Source: RZYX01 sp036654375 (GTDB lineage Bacteria > Bacillota > Clostridia > Oscillospirales > Acutalibacteraceae). Taken from it: a stretch of 64,000 nt of DNA. Below are positions 44,042 to 52,980 of this stretch, in pieces; the first letter of the stretch is position 1; each line of letters begins with the position of its first letter. Both the position numbers and the translations under genes were made by a program. The notes beneath the pieces are model-generated. The model made no database searches. It was not told the origin of the DNA and saw only the letters and a program-made list of their open reading frames with translations. The stretch lies in assembly GCA_036654375.1 (NCBI GenBank), contig JAVVSD010000007.1, positions 1 to 64,000 on the forward strand, read 5' to 3'.

Positions 44042-45772
44042 TTATCCGTGTGAGTGGTTACGGCGAAAATTATTCTTTTTGCCATAACTTCTGTCGTTTC
44101 TATCTCTGTATCCCTTGTTGTTTGGCTTGCCTTTTCCGCCTGTTTTGTTAAAGCTTCCGCCATTTGACCTTGACTTGTCTGGGATAAGAGTTGTTGTGAC
44201 AGGTTTTCCGCAAATTTTTGCACCAAGCATATCCTCAACAATTTGGTCTGCAATACTTGAAGGAATAGCAACTGTTGACATATCATCAAAGATTTCAATC
44301 TTTCCAATATCCTTGCCAGACAGGTTAGTGCGTTCTGTAATAGCACCAACGATATGGTTAGGAGCGACACGATTACCGCGTCCAATGCTGATGCTTATTC
44401 TTTGGAATCCACCGCCAAGAGCAACATTTTCATAGCTTGTTTTCTTTTCAGTTTTAATATCTGTGAGCTTTGCATCATCTTTTCCAAGATAAAGTTGAAG
44501 AGCGGCAGCAGCAATTTCTTCTGCACTGTGACCTCTTTCAATAAGCTCAGTTACCATACTTGTATATTTGCTAAGGATAGTGTTTCTCAATTCATCTTCG
44601 ACCATATCTGTTTGACCTTGAGAGCTTTTCTCAAGAATTTCGTCAACAGAAGGGATATCAATTATTTTTATTTTTGATTTAACAGAGCGAGCGATGTTCT
44701 GCAAAACGGAAACCTGTCTTCTTCCACTGCAAATCGTCAGTGCAGTACCAGATTTGCCAGCTCGACCTGTTCGGCCTATTCTATGAACATAATACTCGTT
44801 ATTCTGAGGAATGTCATAGTTTATAACATAGTCGATATCGTTGACATCAATGCCTCTTGCTGCAACATCAGTTGCAACGAGGATAGATGTTTTTCCACTC
44901 TTGAAGCGGTCCATAACCTTTGTCCGCTGAGATTGCTTCATATCGCCATGCAATCCGTCGGTGTCAAAGCCGTTTTGAATGAGATACTCTGTGATTTCGT
45001 CAACCATTTGCTTGGTGTTACAGAAAATCATGGTAATCTTTGGACGATAGTAGCGAAGAAGCAAGTTAAGTGCGTCCTTTTTTCTGCCCATAGGGACATC
45101 AACGCAAAGCTGCTCGATATTGTCAAGTGTTACCTTTGCTTTATCGATTTCGATTAGCTTAGGTGACTTCTGAAATTGCTTTGTAAGAGCTAATATTGAT
45201 GGTGGCATAGTTGCAGAAAACAAAACAGTCTGTCTATCTGCTGGAGTATCTTTAAGGATTGTTTCAATATCCTCCTTAAAGCCCATGCTTAGCATTTCAT
45301 CTGCTTCATCAAGAACAACCATTTTAAGGCTGTTGAGTTTTAATGTTTTGCGACGCATATGGTCCATAACTCGTCCAGGAGTACCAACAACAATGTTTGC
45401 TCTTTTAAGTCGTGTAATCTGCCTTTCCATTGGAGCTCCACCATAAACATCAACAACATGAATACCGGACTTGAATTTTGTTAGCTTTTCAATTTCCTGG
45501 CAGGCCTGCTGTGCAAGTTCACGGGTAGGGCAGAGGATAAGCACTTGAACGGTGATTTTTTCCTCATGTGTGTCAATTTTTTCAATTGCTGGGATTGCAA
45601 AGGCAACAGTTTTGCCTGTTCCTGTTTGTGAGCGTCCAATAACATCGACACCTGTACGAATGATAGGAATAGCCTGTGTTTGGATGCTTGTGGCTGTGTC
45701 AAAGCCCATTTCGTCGACAGCCCTTTTAACCTTGGGCGTAAGATTTAGTTCTAAAAAAGATATTTGATTCAT
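44042..45772 (-). CDS. DEAD-box RNA helicase (CsdA/DeaD/CshA family)
   Basis: The 576-residue protein unwinds RNA with ATP and is probably involved in ribosome assembly, RNA decay or cold growth. It has a Q motif (SIQTQAIP), motif I SQTGTGKT, DEAD in VVLDEADEMLSMG, SAT, and HRIGRTGRAG. A DbpA-type RNA-binding domain spans about 455-535 (RISISIGRGNRVAPNHIVGAI), followed by a Gly/Arg/Asn-rich tail ending FRRNHSHG. The leader is about 100 bases, long for this window. Confidence 0.94.
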   Translation of the reverse strand: MNQISFLELNLTPKVKRAVDEMGFDTATSIQTQAIPIIRTGVDVIGRSQTGTGKTVAFAIPAIEKIDTHEEKITVQVLILCPTRELAQQACQEIEKLTKFKSGIHVVDVYGGAPMERQITRLKRANIVVGTPGRVMDHMRRKTLKLNSLKMVVLDEADEMLSMGFKEDIETILKDTPADRQTVLFSATMPPSILALTKQFQKSPKLIEIDKAKVTLDNIEQLCVDVPMGRKKDALNLLLRYYRPKITMIFCNTKQMVDEITEYLIQNGFDTDGLHGDMKQSQRTKVMDRFKSGKTSILVATDVAARGIDVNDIDYVINYDIPQNNEYYVHRIGRTGRAGKSGTALTICSGRRQVSVLQNIARSVKSKIKIIDIPSVDEILEKSSQGQTDMVEDELRNTILSKYTSMVTELIERGHSAEEIAAAALQLYLGKDDAKLTDIKTEKKTSYENVALGGGFQRISISIGRGNRVAPNHIVGAITERTNLSGKDIGKIEIFDDMSTVAIPSSIADQIVEDMLGAKICGKPVTTTLIPDKSRSNGGSFNKTGGKGKPNNKGYRDRNDRSYGKKNNFRRNHSHG

Positions 45773-45877
45773 TTTTTCCTCGTTTCTTTGTTTTACAATT
45801 GCGCTGTCGCCAAGACTTTACGCAATCATATTTAGTTTATGGAGATTACGCAATAAAAAATTAAGAAACCATCATAT

Positions 45878-45905
45878 ATTATATGCAGAAACTCTATTTT
45901 TACAA
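45878..45905 (-). promoter_or_regulatory. Sigma-A promoter of the DEAD-box helicase gene
   Basis: On the minus strand TTGTAA (45905-45900) and TATAAT (45883-45878) are 16 bases apart. The leader contains TTACGCAAT twice on the plus strand (45818-45826 and 45846-45854). Confidence 0.7.
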
Positions 45906-45937
45906 TAAAAAAACGAGGAATAATGAAACTCCTCGTT
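45904..45937 (-). terminator. Terminator after the ABC exporter operon
   Basis: AACGAGGA and TCCTCGTT pair around ten bases (45912-45937). On the minus strand a T7 run follows. The T run coincides with the -35 of the helicase promoter. A second hairpin, TAATACTC/GAGTATTA (45951-45977), precedes it. Confidence 0.82.
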
Positions 45938-46039
45938 AATTATATAATAGTAATACTCGCAGTCGTGTTGAGTATTATACCTCAAAAACTATGGATAGTC
46001 AAGTACTTTTAATGTGCGACAGAAAATTTTAATTAAGCG

Positions 46040-47881
46040 TTAAGCGGTTTGCTCAAACTGAGAGTTATACAGGTCAGCATAGAAACCATTTTTGGCAATA
46101 AGCTCGTTATGGTTTCCCTGTTCAACAATATCTCCATCACGCATAACAAGGATGATGTCAGCATCACGAATTGTCGAAAGTCTGTGAGCAATAATAAAGC
46201 TTGTGCGTCCATTTGTCAGGTTATCCATAGCTTTTTGGATACGGATTTCCGTTCTGGTGTCAACAGACGAGGTGGCTTCGTCAAGTATAAGCACAGGATT
46301 GTCTGCAAGGATTGCTCGTGCGATTGTAAGAAGTTGTTTTTGTCCCTGCGAAACATTGCTTGCCTCTTCATTAAGCTCCATCTGATATCCGCCTGGTAGG
46401 GTTTTGATAAAGTGATGTGCATGGGCAGCTTTTGCAGCTTCAATGACCTCTTCATCGGTTGCATCAAGTCTGCCATAACGGATATTTTCCATTATTGTTC
46501 CCTTAAACAGCCATGTTTCCTGCAAAACCATTCCAAACTCTGCACGAAGTTCACTTCTGTTAAAATCTTTAATATTGTATCCGTCAAGTAAAATCGCACC
46601 GCTATTAACATCATAGTAACGCATAAGAAGCTTAACCATTGTTGTCTTTCCCGCTCCAGTTGGACCAACAATTGCAATTTTTTGTCCAGGTTTAACATCA
46701 ACACTGAAATTATTGATTATAATTTTGTCTTCATTATAACCAAACTTAACATTTTCAAAGCTCACATGGCCTTCAATGTTATCAGGCTTAACGGGATTTT
46801 CTGCTGTTTGGTCCTCTTCCTCTTCTGCTAAAAATTCAAAAACACGCTCGGCAGATGCTGTCATTGACTGAAGCATATTAGAAACCTGTGCAATCTGTTG
46901 AATTGGCTGTGTAAAATTGCGAACATACTGAATGAACGCCTGAATATCGCCAATGGTGATTTTTCCATTAATAGCAAGAAATGCACCGGAAATTGCAACA
47001 GCAGCATAACCAAGGTTGCCAATAAACATCATAATAGGTTGCATCATTCCAGACATAAACTGTGATTTCCAAGCCGATTTATAAAGAACATCGTTTGTGT
47101 TGTGAAACGCATTAAGCACATCTTGCTCCTTGTTAAACACCTTGACAACGGTGTGTCCTCCATAGACTTCTTCAACCTGTCCGTTGATGTGTCCAAGGTA
47201 TTCTTGCTGTGTGCGAAAATATTTTTGAGATTTTTTAATTATGAGTCCAATAAGACCAGCACTTAAAGGAAGGACAAGAATTGCGATAAGAGTCATTATT
47301 GGGCTAATGCTAATCATCATAACAAGCACACCGATTATTGTTGCAACAGAGGTGATAAGCTGTGTAATGCTTTGATTAAGCCCGTTACCAAGCGTATCAA
47401 CATCATTTGTGATTCTGGAGAGAACTTCGCCGTATGTGCGGGTTTCAAAATATTTCATTGGCATACGGTTTATTTTTGACGAGATATCTCGCCTCATTCT
47501 GTAGCAGACCTTTTGTGTAATATTGGTCATTATCAGTCCTTGTACAAAGTTAAAAATTGAACTTATGACATAAAGACAAAGGACAATAAGAAGTATTTTT
47601 GCAACAGCATCAAAATCAATTCCACCGATGCCTTGAATTTTGGACATCAGTCCATCAAACAACTCTGTTGTTGCTCTGCCCAAAATTTTTGGACCGACAA
47701 TGGAAAAGACGGTGCTTGCAACAGCAAAAAGCATAACGGCAAAAATCCCAAGCTTATATTGACTCATATAGGAAAACAACTTTTTAAGGGTCCCCTTAAA
47801 GTCTTTTGCCTTTTCAACATTCATCATTCCGTGCATTCCGCCGGGTCTTTTTGGCATTGAAGGCTTTTTATTGCTTGCCAT
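46040..47881 (-). CDS. ABC exporter half-transporter with intact ATP site (heterodimer partner)
   Basis: The 613-residue type-1 exporter has six membrane segments (about 45-330) and an ATPase domain with Walker A GPTGAGKTT, signature NVSQGQKQLLTIAR, Walker B LILDEATSSVD with the catalytic Glu, and the switch His in IAHRLST. With the upstream partner it forms a heterodimer that exports lipids, drugs or peptides. The N-terminal tail is basic and Gly/Met-rich (KKPSMPKRPGGMHGMMN). The ATG at 47881 starts right after the stop of the partner gene; a longer frame would lie inside the partner. Confidence 0.93.
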   Translation of the reverse strand: MASNKKPSMPKRPGGMHGMMNVEKAKDFKGTLKKLFSYMSQYKLGIFAVMLFAVASTVFSIVGPKILGRATTELFDGLMSKIQGIGGIDFDAVAKILLIVLCLYVISSIFNFVQGLIMTNITQKVCYRMRRDISSKINRMPMKYFETRTYGEVLSRITNDVDTLGNGLNQSITQLITSVATIIGVLVMMISISPIMTLIAILVLPLSAGLIGLIIKKSQKYFRTQQEYLGHINGQVEEVYGGHTVVKVFNKEQDVLNAFHNTNDVLYKSAWKSQFMSGMMQPIMMFIGNLGYAAVAISGAFLAINGKITIGDIQAFIQYVRNFTQPIQQIAQVSNMLQSMTASAERVFEFLAEEEEDQTAENPVKPDNIEGHVSFENVKFGYNEDKIIINNFSVDVKPGQKIAIVGPTGAGKTTMVKLLMRYYDVNSGAILLDGYNIKDFNRSELRAEFGMVLQETWLFKGTIMENIRYGRLDATDEEVIEAAKAAHAHHFIKTLPGGYQMELNEEASNVSQGQKQLLTIARAILADNPVLILDEATSSVDTRTEIRIQKAMDNLTNGRTSFIIAHRLSTIRDADIILVMRDGDIVEQGNHNELIAKNGFYADLYNSQFEQTA

Positions 47882-47882
47882 A

Positions 47883-50081
47883 TCAGTTGTTCTCCTTTCC
47901 TGTGTAATTTGCACTAATTTCTTTTTCTGAAAGCTGTGATTTAACTATCTGGCTGTAAACATCACAAGTATTCAGCAGTTCCTCATGCTTTCCTTTTCCA
48001 ACAAGTTTTCCGTCCTCAATAACAAGTATCTGGTCAGCGTGTAAAATTGTGCTTATACGCTGTGCAACAATAAGAACGGTGCAATCAGAAACACTTGGGG
48101 CAAGAGCTTTTCGAAGTGCGATATCTGTTTTAAAATCAAGGGCTGAAAAGCTGTCGTCAAAGATAAATATTTTAGGCTTTTTTGCAATTGCTCTTGCGAT
48201 TGCAAGCCTTTGCTTTTGACCTCCGGAAACATTTCCGCCACCCTGCGATATAGAGCTTTGATACCCATCGGATTTATCTTCAATAAAATCTGAGGCCTGT
48301 GCAATTCTTGCGGCATTTTTAATTTCATCTTCGGTTGCATTTTCTGCACCAAAACGCAGATTTGAGTCAACCGTTCCAGAAAACAAAACACCCTTTTGAG
48401 GAACAAAACCGACAAGCTTTCTAAGACTGCATTGCGACATATCTCGGATATCTGTTCCATCAATAAGAATAGCTCCGTCAGTGACATCATAAAGGCGTGG
48501 TATAAGATTTATAAGCGTAGACTTGCCACATCCAGTACTTCCGATAATGGCAGTGGTCTTCCCTGGAAGTGCCTCAAAATCAATGTTTTCAAGAACATAG
48601 TCTTCGGCATTTGGATATTTAAAGCTGACATTTTTAAATGATACAACGCCATTTGCATTGCTTGGTGTAAAGGGGTTTACCTTGTCAACAATGGTTGGCT
48701 CGGTTTTCAAGATTTCATCAATTCTTCCGGCTGCAACAGCGGCTCTTGGAAGCATGATTGATACCATGGTGAGCATCAGGAATGACATGACTATCATCAT
48801 TGCATATGTGATGAATGCGGTCATTGCACCAACCTCAAGAATGCCTGCGTCAATGCGTTTTGATGCAACCCAGATAATAAGAACGGACAAGCCGTTCATA
48901 AGTAACATCATAAGTGGCATCATAAATGTCATTACGCGGTTAGTGAAAAGCATGGTTTTTGTGAGCGATTTATTTGCCTCATCAAAACGCTCTTCCTCAA
49001 GCTTTTCTCGGCTGAATGCACGAATAACTGAAATACCTGTAAGTATTTCTCGAGATACAAGGTTAACTTTATCAATCAAATTCTGCATAACCTTGAATTT
49101 TGGCATTGCAATCACCATCAGCAAGCCAACAATGCACGCCAAGGTGAGTATGGCAAGTGCTATAATCCATTCCATGTTGGCACCGGTACGGAAAACCATA
49201 ATAATTCCACCGATTGCAAGGATAGGGGAATAGAAAACCATTCTCAGCATTATTGTTGAAACCATTTGAACCTGCTGAATATCATTTGTGCTTCTTGTGA
49301 TAAGCGATGCGGTCGAAAACTTATCCATCTCTGTATTTGAAAAACTAACAACTTTGTTAAACACAGATTCACGCAAATTTTTACCAATACCTGCACCAAC
49401 TCGTGAGGAAAAAAGGCTGACAAGTATTGCGGCGGCAACCATAAGAAGTGTCATTCCAAGCATCATAACGCCTGTTTCCCAAAGGTAGTCTGTCTGCATT
49501 TTATTAAGGTCTAAGCCAACTGCTTTATACTCGTTCTTTGTGAACGCAATGGCAGAGGAGTGTAGCATTGTTTCACCCATTGTGTCGAGTTCTTTGTCAA
49601 GCTGTTTTCTAATTTCAGCAGGGGAATGAGAAACAGAAGGCATTGCAACCTTTGCCCCTTGTGGCATTGCTTTAACTTGTCCATTTGCAGTGCTATCTTG
49701 TTTTTTTGCACTGCTTTGTTGGCTCATTTGCGATGCCATGTTAGAAATGACAATTGGCTTTGTAAACTTTTTGTCAAGCTTTGTCAAATTCTCCTTTGAA
49801 GTGTCTTTAATATGATAGAAGCCATCGTCTTTTTGCTCAAAGGATTTCTCCCAAAGCGATTTTTCATCATCGGTCATAAAGTATTTAATCTTTTCAAACT
49901 CTTTTGCTCTAATAACGGTAGGAGTTGCAAATTCTATTCCGCTGTTTTGAATACCAACATCAATAATATTTGATGTGTAGCTTGGCAATGACAAGTCGCA
50001 CATTGCCTGAACAAAAAGCAGAATAATAATTAAAAATACCGATTTCCAATAAGGTCTCATATTTCTAAAAATTTTAAGCAT
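47883..50081 (-). CDS. ABC exporter half-transporter with degenerate ATP site and large extracellular insert
   Basis: The 732-residue type-1 exporter is the partner of the downstream gene. Walker A GSTGCGKST and signature NVSGGQKQRLAIAR are normal, but Walker B is FIFDDSFSALD, with Asp for the catalytic Glu, and the switch His is Gln in IVAQRIST. This matches the degenerate subunit of heterodimeric exporters such as BmrC or TM287. Between the first two membrane segments (about residues 45-195) lies a hydrophilic, Ser/Gln/Lys-rich insert absent from short family members. Its start overlaps the MarR gene by eight bases. Confidence 0.92.
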   Translation of the reverse strand: MLKIFRNMRPYWKSVFLIIILLFVQAMCDLSLPSYTSNIIDVGIQNSGIEFATPTVIRAKEFEKIKYFMTDDEKSLWEKSFEQKDDGFYHIKDTSKENLTKLDKKFTKPIVISNMASQMSQQSSAKKQDSTANGQVKAMPQGAKVAMPSVSHSPAEIRKQLDKELDTMGETMLHSSAIAFTKNEYKAVGLDLNKMQTDYLWETGVMMLGMTLLMVAAAILVSLFSSRVGAGIGKNLRESVFNKVVSFSNTEMDKFSTASLITRSTNDIQQVQMVSTIMLRMVFYSPILAIGGIIMVFRTGANMEWIIALAILTLACIVGLLMVIAMPKFKVMQNLIDKVNLVSREILTGISVIRAFSREKLEEERFDEANKSLTKTMLFTNRVMTFMMPLMMLLMNGLSVLIIWVASKRIDAGILEVGAMTAFITYAMMIVMSFLMLTMVSIMLPRAAVAAGRIDEILKTEPTIVDKVNPFTPSNANGVVSFKNVSFKYPNAEDYVLENIDFEALPGKTTAIIGSTGCGKSTLINLIPRLYDVTDGAILIDGTDIRDMSQCSLRKLVGFVPQKGVLFSGTVDSNLRFGAENATEDEIKNAARIAQASDFIEDKSDGYQSSISQGGGNVSGGQKQRLAIARAIAKKPKIFIFDDSFSALDFKTDIALRKALAPSVSDCTVLIVAQRISTILHADQILVIEDGKLVGKGKHEELLNTCDVYSQIVKSQLSEKEISANYTGKENN

Positions 50082-50580
50082 CGTGTATTGTATCCTTTTC
50101 TGTACATTTTTTTTGCGGGATTTCTTGTTTTGCCATCTTTAATATTTCTTCCTGCATTCCGTTATGCAACTTGTTGAGTAAAAAAATAAAGGCATCTGTT
50201 TCATCATCTTCAAGGTGATTTAGTGTTCGTTCCATAAAGTTTGACATGGTTTCCATATCATGATAGAAAGCGTCCTTACCTTTTTGAGTTACGATAACAT
50301 TTGTATTTCGCCTGTCATCTTCATTTGTCACACGCTTAATATACCCTTTTTCTTCAAGGTTTTTCAGATTACGAGAAACCGCAGGGGTTGAAATTTTAAG
50401 TTCGTTTGCAATATCGCAAACACGCATTTCCCTTTCAACAGGGTTGTGCGGGCATTTAAGTATTGTGCCAAGCGTAAAGAATTCACTTTTAGGCATTGCA
50501 TTTAATTTTTCGGGCAAGTTAAGCTGTTTGAGCTTGTGCATTGTTTCAAACAAGCGTCTGCTTTTACTTCCTGCTTTCAA
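50074..50580 (-). CDS. MarR-family transcriptional regulator
   Basis: The 168-residue winged-helix protein has the MarR core: NPVEREMRVCDIANELKISTPAVSRNLKNLEEKGYIKR (in part) with the wing NEDDRRNTNVIVTQKGK. It leads the operon for the ABC exporter and probably represses it until a ligand binds. I chose the TTG at 50580, which has GGAGGTG nine bases upstream; frames starting at 50610 or 50619 would lie in the operator palindrome. It overlaps the next gene by eight bases. Confidence 0.9.
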   Translation of the reverse strand: MKAGSKSRRLFETMHKLKQLNLPEKLNAMPKSEFFTLGTILKCPHNPVEREMRVCDIANELKISTPAVSRNLKNLEEKGYIKRVTNEDDRRNTNVIVTQKGKDAFYHDMETMSNFMERTLNHLEDDETDAFIFLLNKLHNGMQEEILKMAKQEIPQKKCTEKDTIHDA

Positions 50581-50597
50581 TTTAGAACGCACCTCCA

Positions 50598-50638
50598 AAT
50601 CATGTAACATTGTTATCAATTAACAATGTTACATGATT
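50598..50638. promoter_or_regulatory. MarR operator: 18-bp perfect inverted repeat
   Basis: The arm AATCATGTAACATTGTTA (50598-50615) is repeated in inverse at 50621-50638, with a five-base spacer. It overlaps the -10 hexamer and start site of the MarR-ABC promoter, and runs down to the ribosome site. The MarR protein is the expected binder, giving autoregulation. Confidence 0.85.
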
Positions 50639-50664
50639 ATAAACCTGATTTATCAACAAATCAA
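50636..50664 (-). promoter_or_regulatory. Sigma-A promoter of the MarR-ABC operon
   Basis: On the minus strand TTGATT (50664-50659) and TATAAT (50641-50636) are 17 bases apart. The -10 lies at the edge of the operator. Confidence 0.85.
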
Positions 50665-50692
50665 TACCTTATAAAATAAGTTACAATTTGTT

Positions 50693-50733
50693 AAAAAATA
50701 CAGCAACACTTTAAAAGTATTGCTGTATTTTTA
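50693..50733 (-). terminator. Terminator after the STAS remnant
   Basis: A long stem with AAAAATACAGCAA on one side and TTGCTGTATTTTT on the other (50695-50732) has one mismatch and a short loop; T residues follow on the minus strand. Confidence 0.88.
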
Positions 50734-50747
50734 TAGATTATTAAATT

Positions 50748-51050
50748 TTAGCCTGCACGCTTAATATCTTCAATACTTTTGATTGCTTCACTTGCATCCC
50801 AAAACAGTTTATCATCACCCAAAAGCTGTTTAAATGGAACTCTGTCCAGCTCATCTTCAACCTGTTTTTGAACACTGCACATAAGCACATTAACCTTTTT
50901 AGCCTTTAATCTGCAAACGAGTTGTGCGAGGGCATCAATTCCATTACCGTCAATACTTGGAACACCACGCATGGATAAAACCAATGTTTTTGTATTGTCA
51001 ATTTCATCTGCAAAGGAAGCAAGCTTTTCGCCAGTTTCAAAAAATATTGG
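50748..51050 (-). pseudogene. Remnant of a SulP anion transporter (C-terminal STAS domain only)
   Basis: The open frame of 100 codons reads PIFFETGEKLASFADEID, then TLVLSMRGVPSIDGNGIDAL and VNVLMCSVQKQVEDEL. This is the STAS domain at the C-terminus of SulP-family transporters, which begin with the GPIFF strand. An in-frame TGA stands directly before it (51053-51051) and there is no ribosome site with a start in this frame. The transmembrane part of some 400 residues is gone and the phosphoesterase gene ends 18 bases upstream. It looks like a deletion remnant that kept its terminator. Confidence 0.8.
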
Positions 51051-51068
51051 TCATGAAAGATAGGCAAA

Positions 51069-52028
51069 TCACATATCCCAAGGCACTTCAAAGCTAAACC
51101 TGCTCTTAGAAATTCCGCTTTCTCCTTGAAGATAATTATTGTTGATAGGTGAGTAAGTGAAGGCATTAATTGTCTTTTTTGTTTCATTAATTTTCAATAT
51201 GAGCATATATCCACCCGTCTTATCATTTTGATAGTTTGCAATTATCTGATAAACAGTTCTGTCATTTTTTCCGTCATTATCATCATCAAATTGAACGGGA
51301 ATATTTGCAGTTACACTACAATGACCGCAAAAAACCATCTTGACATTATTATTTTTAGAAACAACATTTTCCTTTAAATATTCACCAATGGGGCTTAGCG
51401 TCTTTTCAGCTGTAAGATAGTTGTGTACGCAAAGTACACCAACTCGATTAGGATATTGTGCAAAAGCTTTGTTTGCGAAGTTAATACAGCACTGTGCGGG
51501 GTCATCACTAATATATACAAATATAAACTCTGTTTTTCCAATGGTCACAAGGTCATAATGAGCATTGTTGTCATTGTGGCTCTCGCCATACCAAGGACAG
51601 CTGTCGTAACGCTGCTCGCCAAAGTATTTTGAAAAATATTGCCGTCTGGTATTCAAGGCACCTGTGTCATGATTTCCTGCCAACACACCATTTGGAATAT
51701 CCTTAACAATGTTCATTGCATTGCTTGCAACTTTCCACTGTACCTCATCATCTGCCATTTCCACAAGGTCACCAGTATGCATAATATAAGCCAAGTTAAG
51801 CCTTTTTTGATTATCTTTAAGATATTTTGTCATCTTATAAAAGATATCGGCATTGTTATAGCTATAAAATTGTGTGTCCGTAATCATAGCAATACTATAT
51901 TCATCTTTTGAGGCTTCAAGTGAATTTGTCGCTGCCGCTTTGTTTGCTTCACTTTTTGCATTTGCACAGCCAAAAAGGGTCAAATATATAAAAGTAATTA
52001 TAAATATAGGTATAAATTTTTTTTTCAA
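51069..52028 (-). CDS. Lipoprotein metallophosphoesterase
   Basis: The protein of about 319 residues has a lipoprotein signal peptide ending LTLFGC and a calcineurin-like domain with ITDTQ (in place of DxH), TGDLVE, GNHD, CVHNY and FCGHCS. The full metal-binding set is present apart from the Gln at the DxH position, which is also seen in related secreted phosphoesterases. It acts on the outer face of the membrane; substrate unknown. The TTG at 52028 has better ribosome-site spacing than the GTG at 52034. The C-terminus ends shortly before the SulP remnant. Confidence 0.85.
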   Translation of the reverse strand: MKKKFIPIFIITFIYLTLFGCANAKSEANKAAATNSLEASKDEYSIAMITDTQFYSYNNADIFYKMTKYLKDNQKRLNLAYIMHTGDLVEMADDEVQWKVASNAMNIVKDIPNGVLAGNHDTGALNTRRQYFSKYFGEQRYDSCPWYGESHNDNNAHYDLVTIGKTEFIFVYISDDPAQCCINFANKAFAQYPNRVGVLCVHNYLTAEKTLSPIGEYLKENVVSKNNNVKMVFCGHCSVTANIPVQFDDDNDGKNDRTVYQIIANYQNDKTGGYMLILKINETKKTINAFTYSPINNNYLQGESGISKSRFSFEVPWDM

Positions 52029-52321
52029 AATCACTCATCCATTCTAAAATAAAATAACTTTCAGTTATTATTATCCCTAAAAAAAGCGATGGCATGAGAG
52101 TCGATTTTTACCTATTATTAATTGCAAAATCATATACGATTTATATATGAAATATTATTAGTTTGTGTTGTTTTAAACTAAGAAAAAGCATACAAGGTTT
52201 TCAAATGTCAATATCTACAAAAACTGTATGTTAAATGGGATTTTATTATAAAAAAATCTTTGCCATTGCACAGGAAAAAACACCCGAACAAGTGGCAAAG
52301 AGCGGTTATATTAGAATTAAA

Positions 52322-52540
52322 TTATTTTTTCTTTGGGCATTTGCACTTGCTTTTGCATGAAAAGCGAATGATAAGAGCGGCAATAGCAATGACTTTTACA
52401 ATGAAAACCCAAGGTGCAATTTTGCGAACAAACTTGTTGTCAAGTACCTTTTCAACAAATTCACACTTGCCACAAATCTTAATAATAAGGTCAAGAAGTT
52501 TGTTGATAAGCTTAACATAAATTTCAAGAACTTTTTTCAA
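52322..52540 (-). CDS. Small membrane protein with Cys/Lys-rich end
   Basis: The 72-residue protein starts at a TTG preceded by AAGGAGG nine bases upstream. It reads as an N-terminal amphipathic helix (KKVLEIYVKLINKLLDLIIK), a central KIAPWVFIVKVIAIAALII membrane segment and a CKSKCKCPKKK end. No family is recognised. The strong ribosome site supports it as a real gene. The basic Cys-rich end could bind metal or lipid headgroups. Confidence 0.6.
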   Translation of the reverse strand: MKKVLEIYVKLINKLLDLIIKICGKCEFVEKVLDNKFVRKIAPWVFIVKVIAIAALIIRFSCKSKCKCPKKK

Positions 52541-52711
52541 ATTAATATACCTCCTTAATATTTTAATGACCAACATTGTACATTAAAATTATAATACATT
52601 ATTAAAAAAATTCAAGATAAAATTGCATGATTTGTCAAAAAATGTAGAAATAAAAATTCATTTAAATCAAGCTGCTTTATGTAACGAAATAATGTATGAG
52701 AAATATGGAGT

Positions 52712-52732
52712 TAAAGTAAGGGTTTAAGCCCT
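52712..52732 (-). terminator. Weak hairpin after the dinB operon
   Basis: AGGG and CCCT pair (52713-52728) around a short loop. No T run of length follows on the minus strand, so it is a weak candidate. Confidence 0.3.
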
Positions 52733-52736
52733 GAAA

Positions 52737-52976
52737 TTATTCCTTTGCTTCCACAAACCAGCGGCCTATCTCATTAAAGAGATATGCTGTTTTTTCTTTT
52801 ATTCGGCAAGTGTATCTTGTGCCTTGACCGCCAACTTTAAGAGAAGCAGCTCTTCGGACATCAATAATTCGGTCAATTTCAAATTTACATCCATCTTCCC
52901 ATGTTATCAAAAATGGAACGATTGAACCGTCTGTTTCAAAATGTGCGTCAACTTCGACGAATACTTTTTTTGACAT
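52737..52976 (-). CDS. Small protein of unknown function in the dinB operon
   Basis: The 79-residue protein is mainly beta and reads KKVFVEVDAHFETDGSIVPFLITWEDG, then FEIDRIIDVRRAASLKVGGQGTRYTCRI (in part) and LFNEIGRWFVEAKE. It starts four bases after dinB, so it is under the same SOS promoter. Small genes next to Y-family polymerases are common in Firmicutes, and a role with DinB is a fair guess. I do not know the family name. Confidence 0.75.
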   Translation of the reverse strand: MSKKVFVEVDAHFETDGSIVPFLITWEDGCKFEIDRIIDVRRAASLKVGGQGTRYTCRIKEKTAYLFNEIGRWFVEAKE

Positions 52977-52980
52977 ATTA

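Noticed and set aside
50581..50619. Upstream starts for the MarR gene at 50610 or 50619
   Set aside because: They lie inside the operator palindrome and before the GGAGGTG site; the TTG at 50580 fits better.
52235..52360. 41-residue plus-strand frame (MGFYYKKIFAIAQEKTPE...)
   Set aside because: It looks protein-like but has no ribosome site and overlaps the end of the better supported minus-strand small gene.
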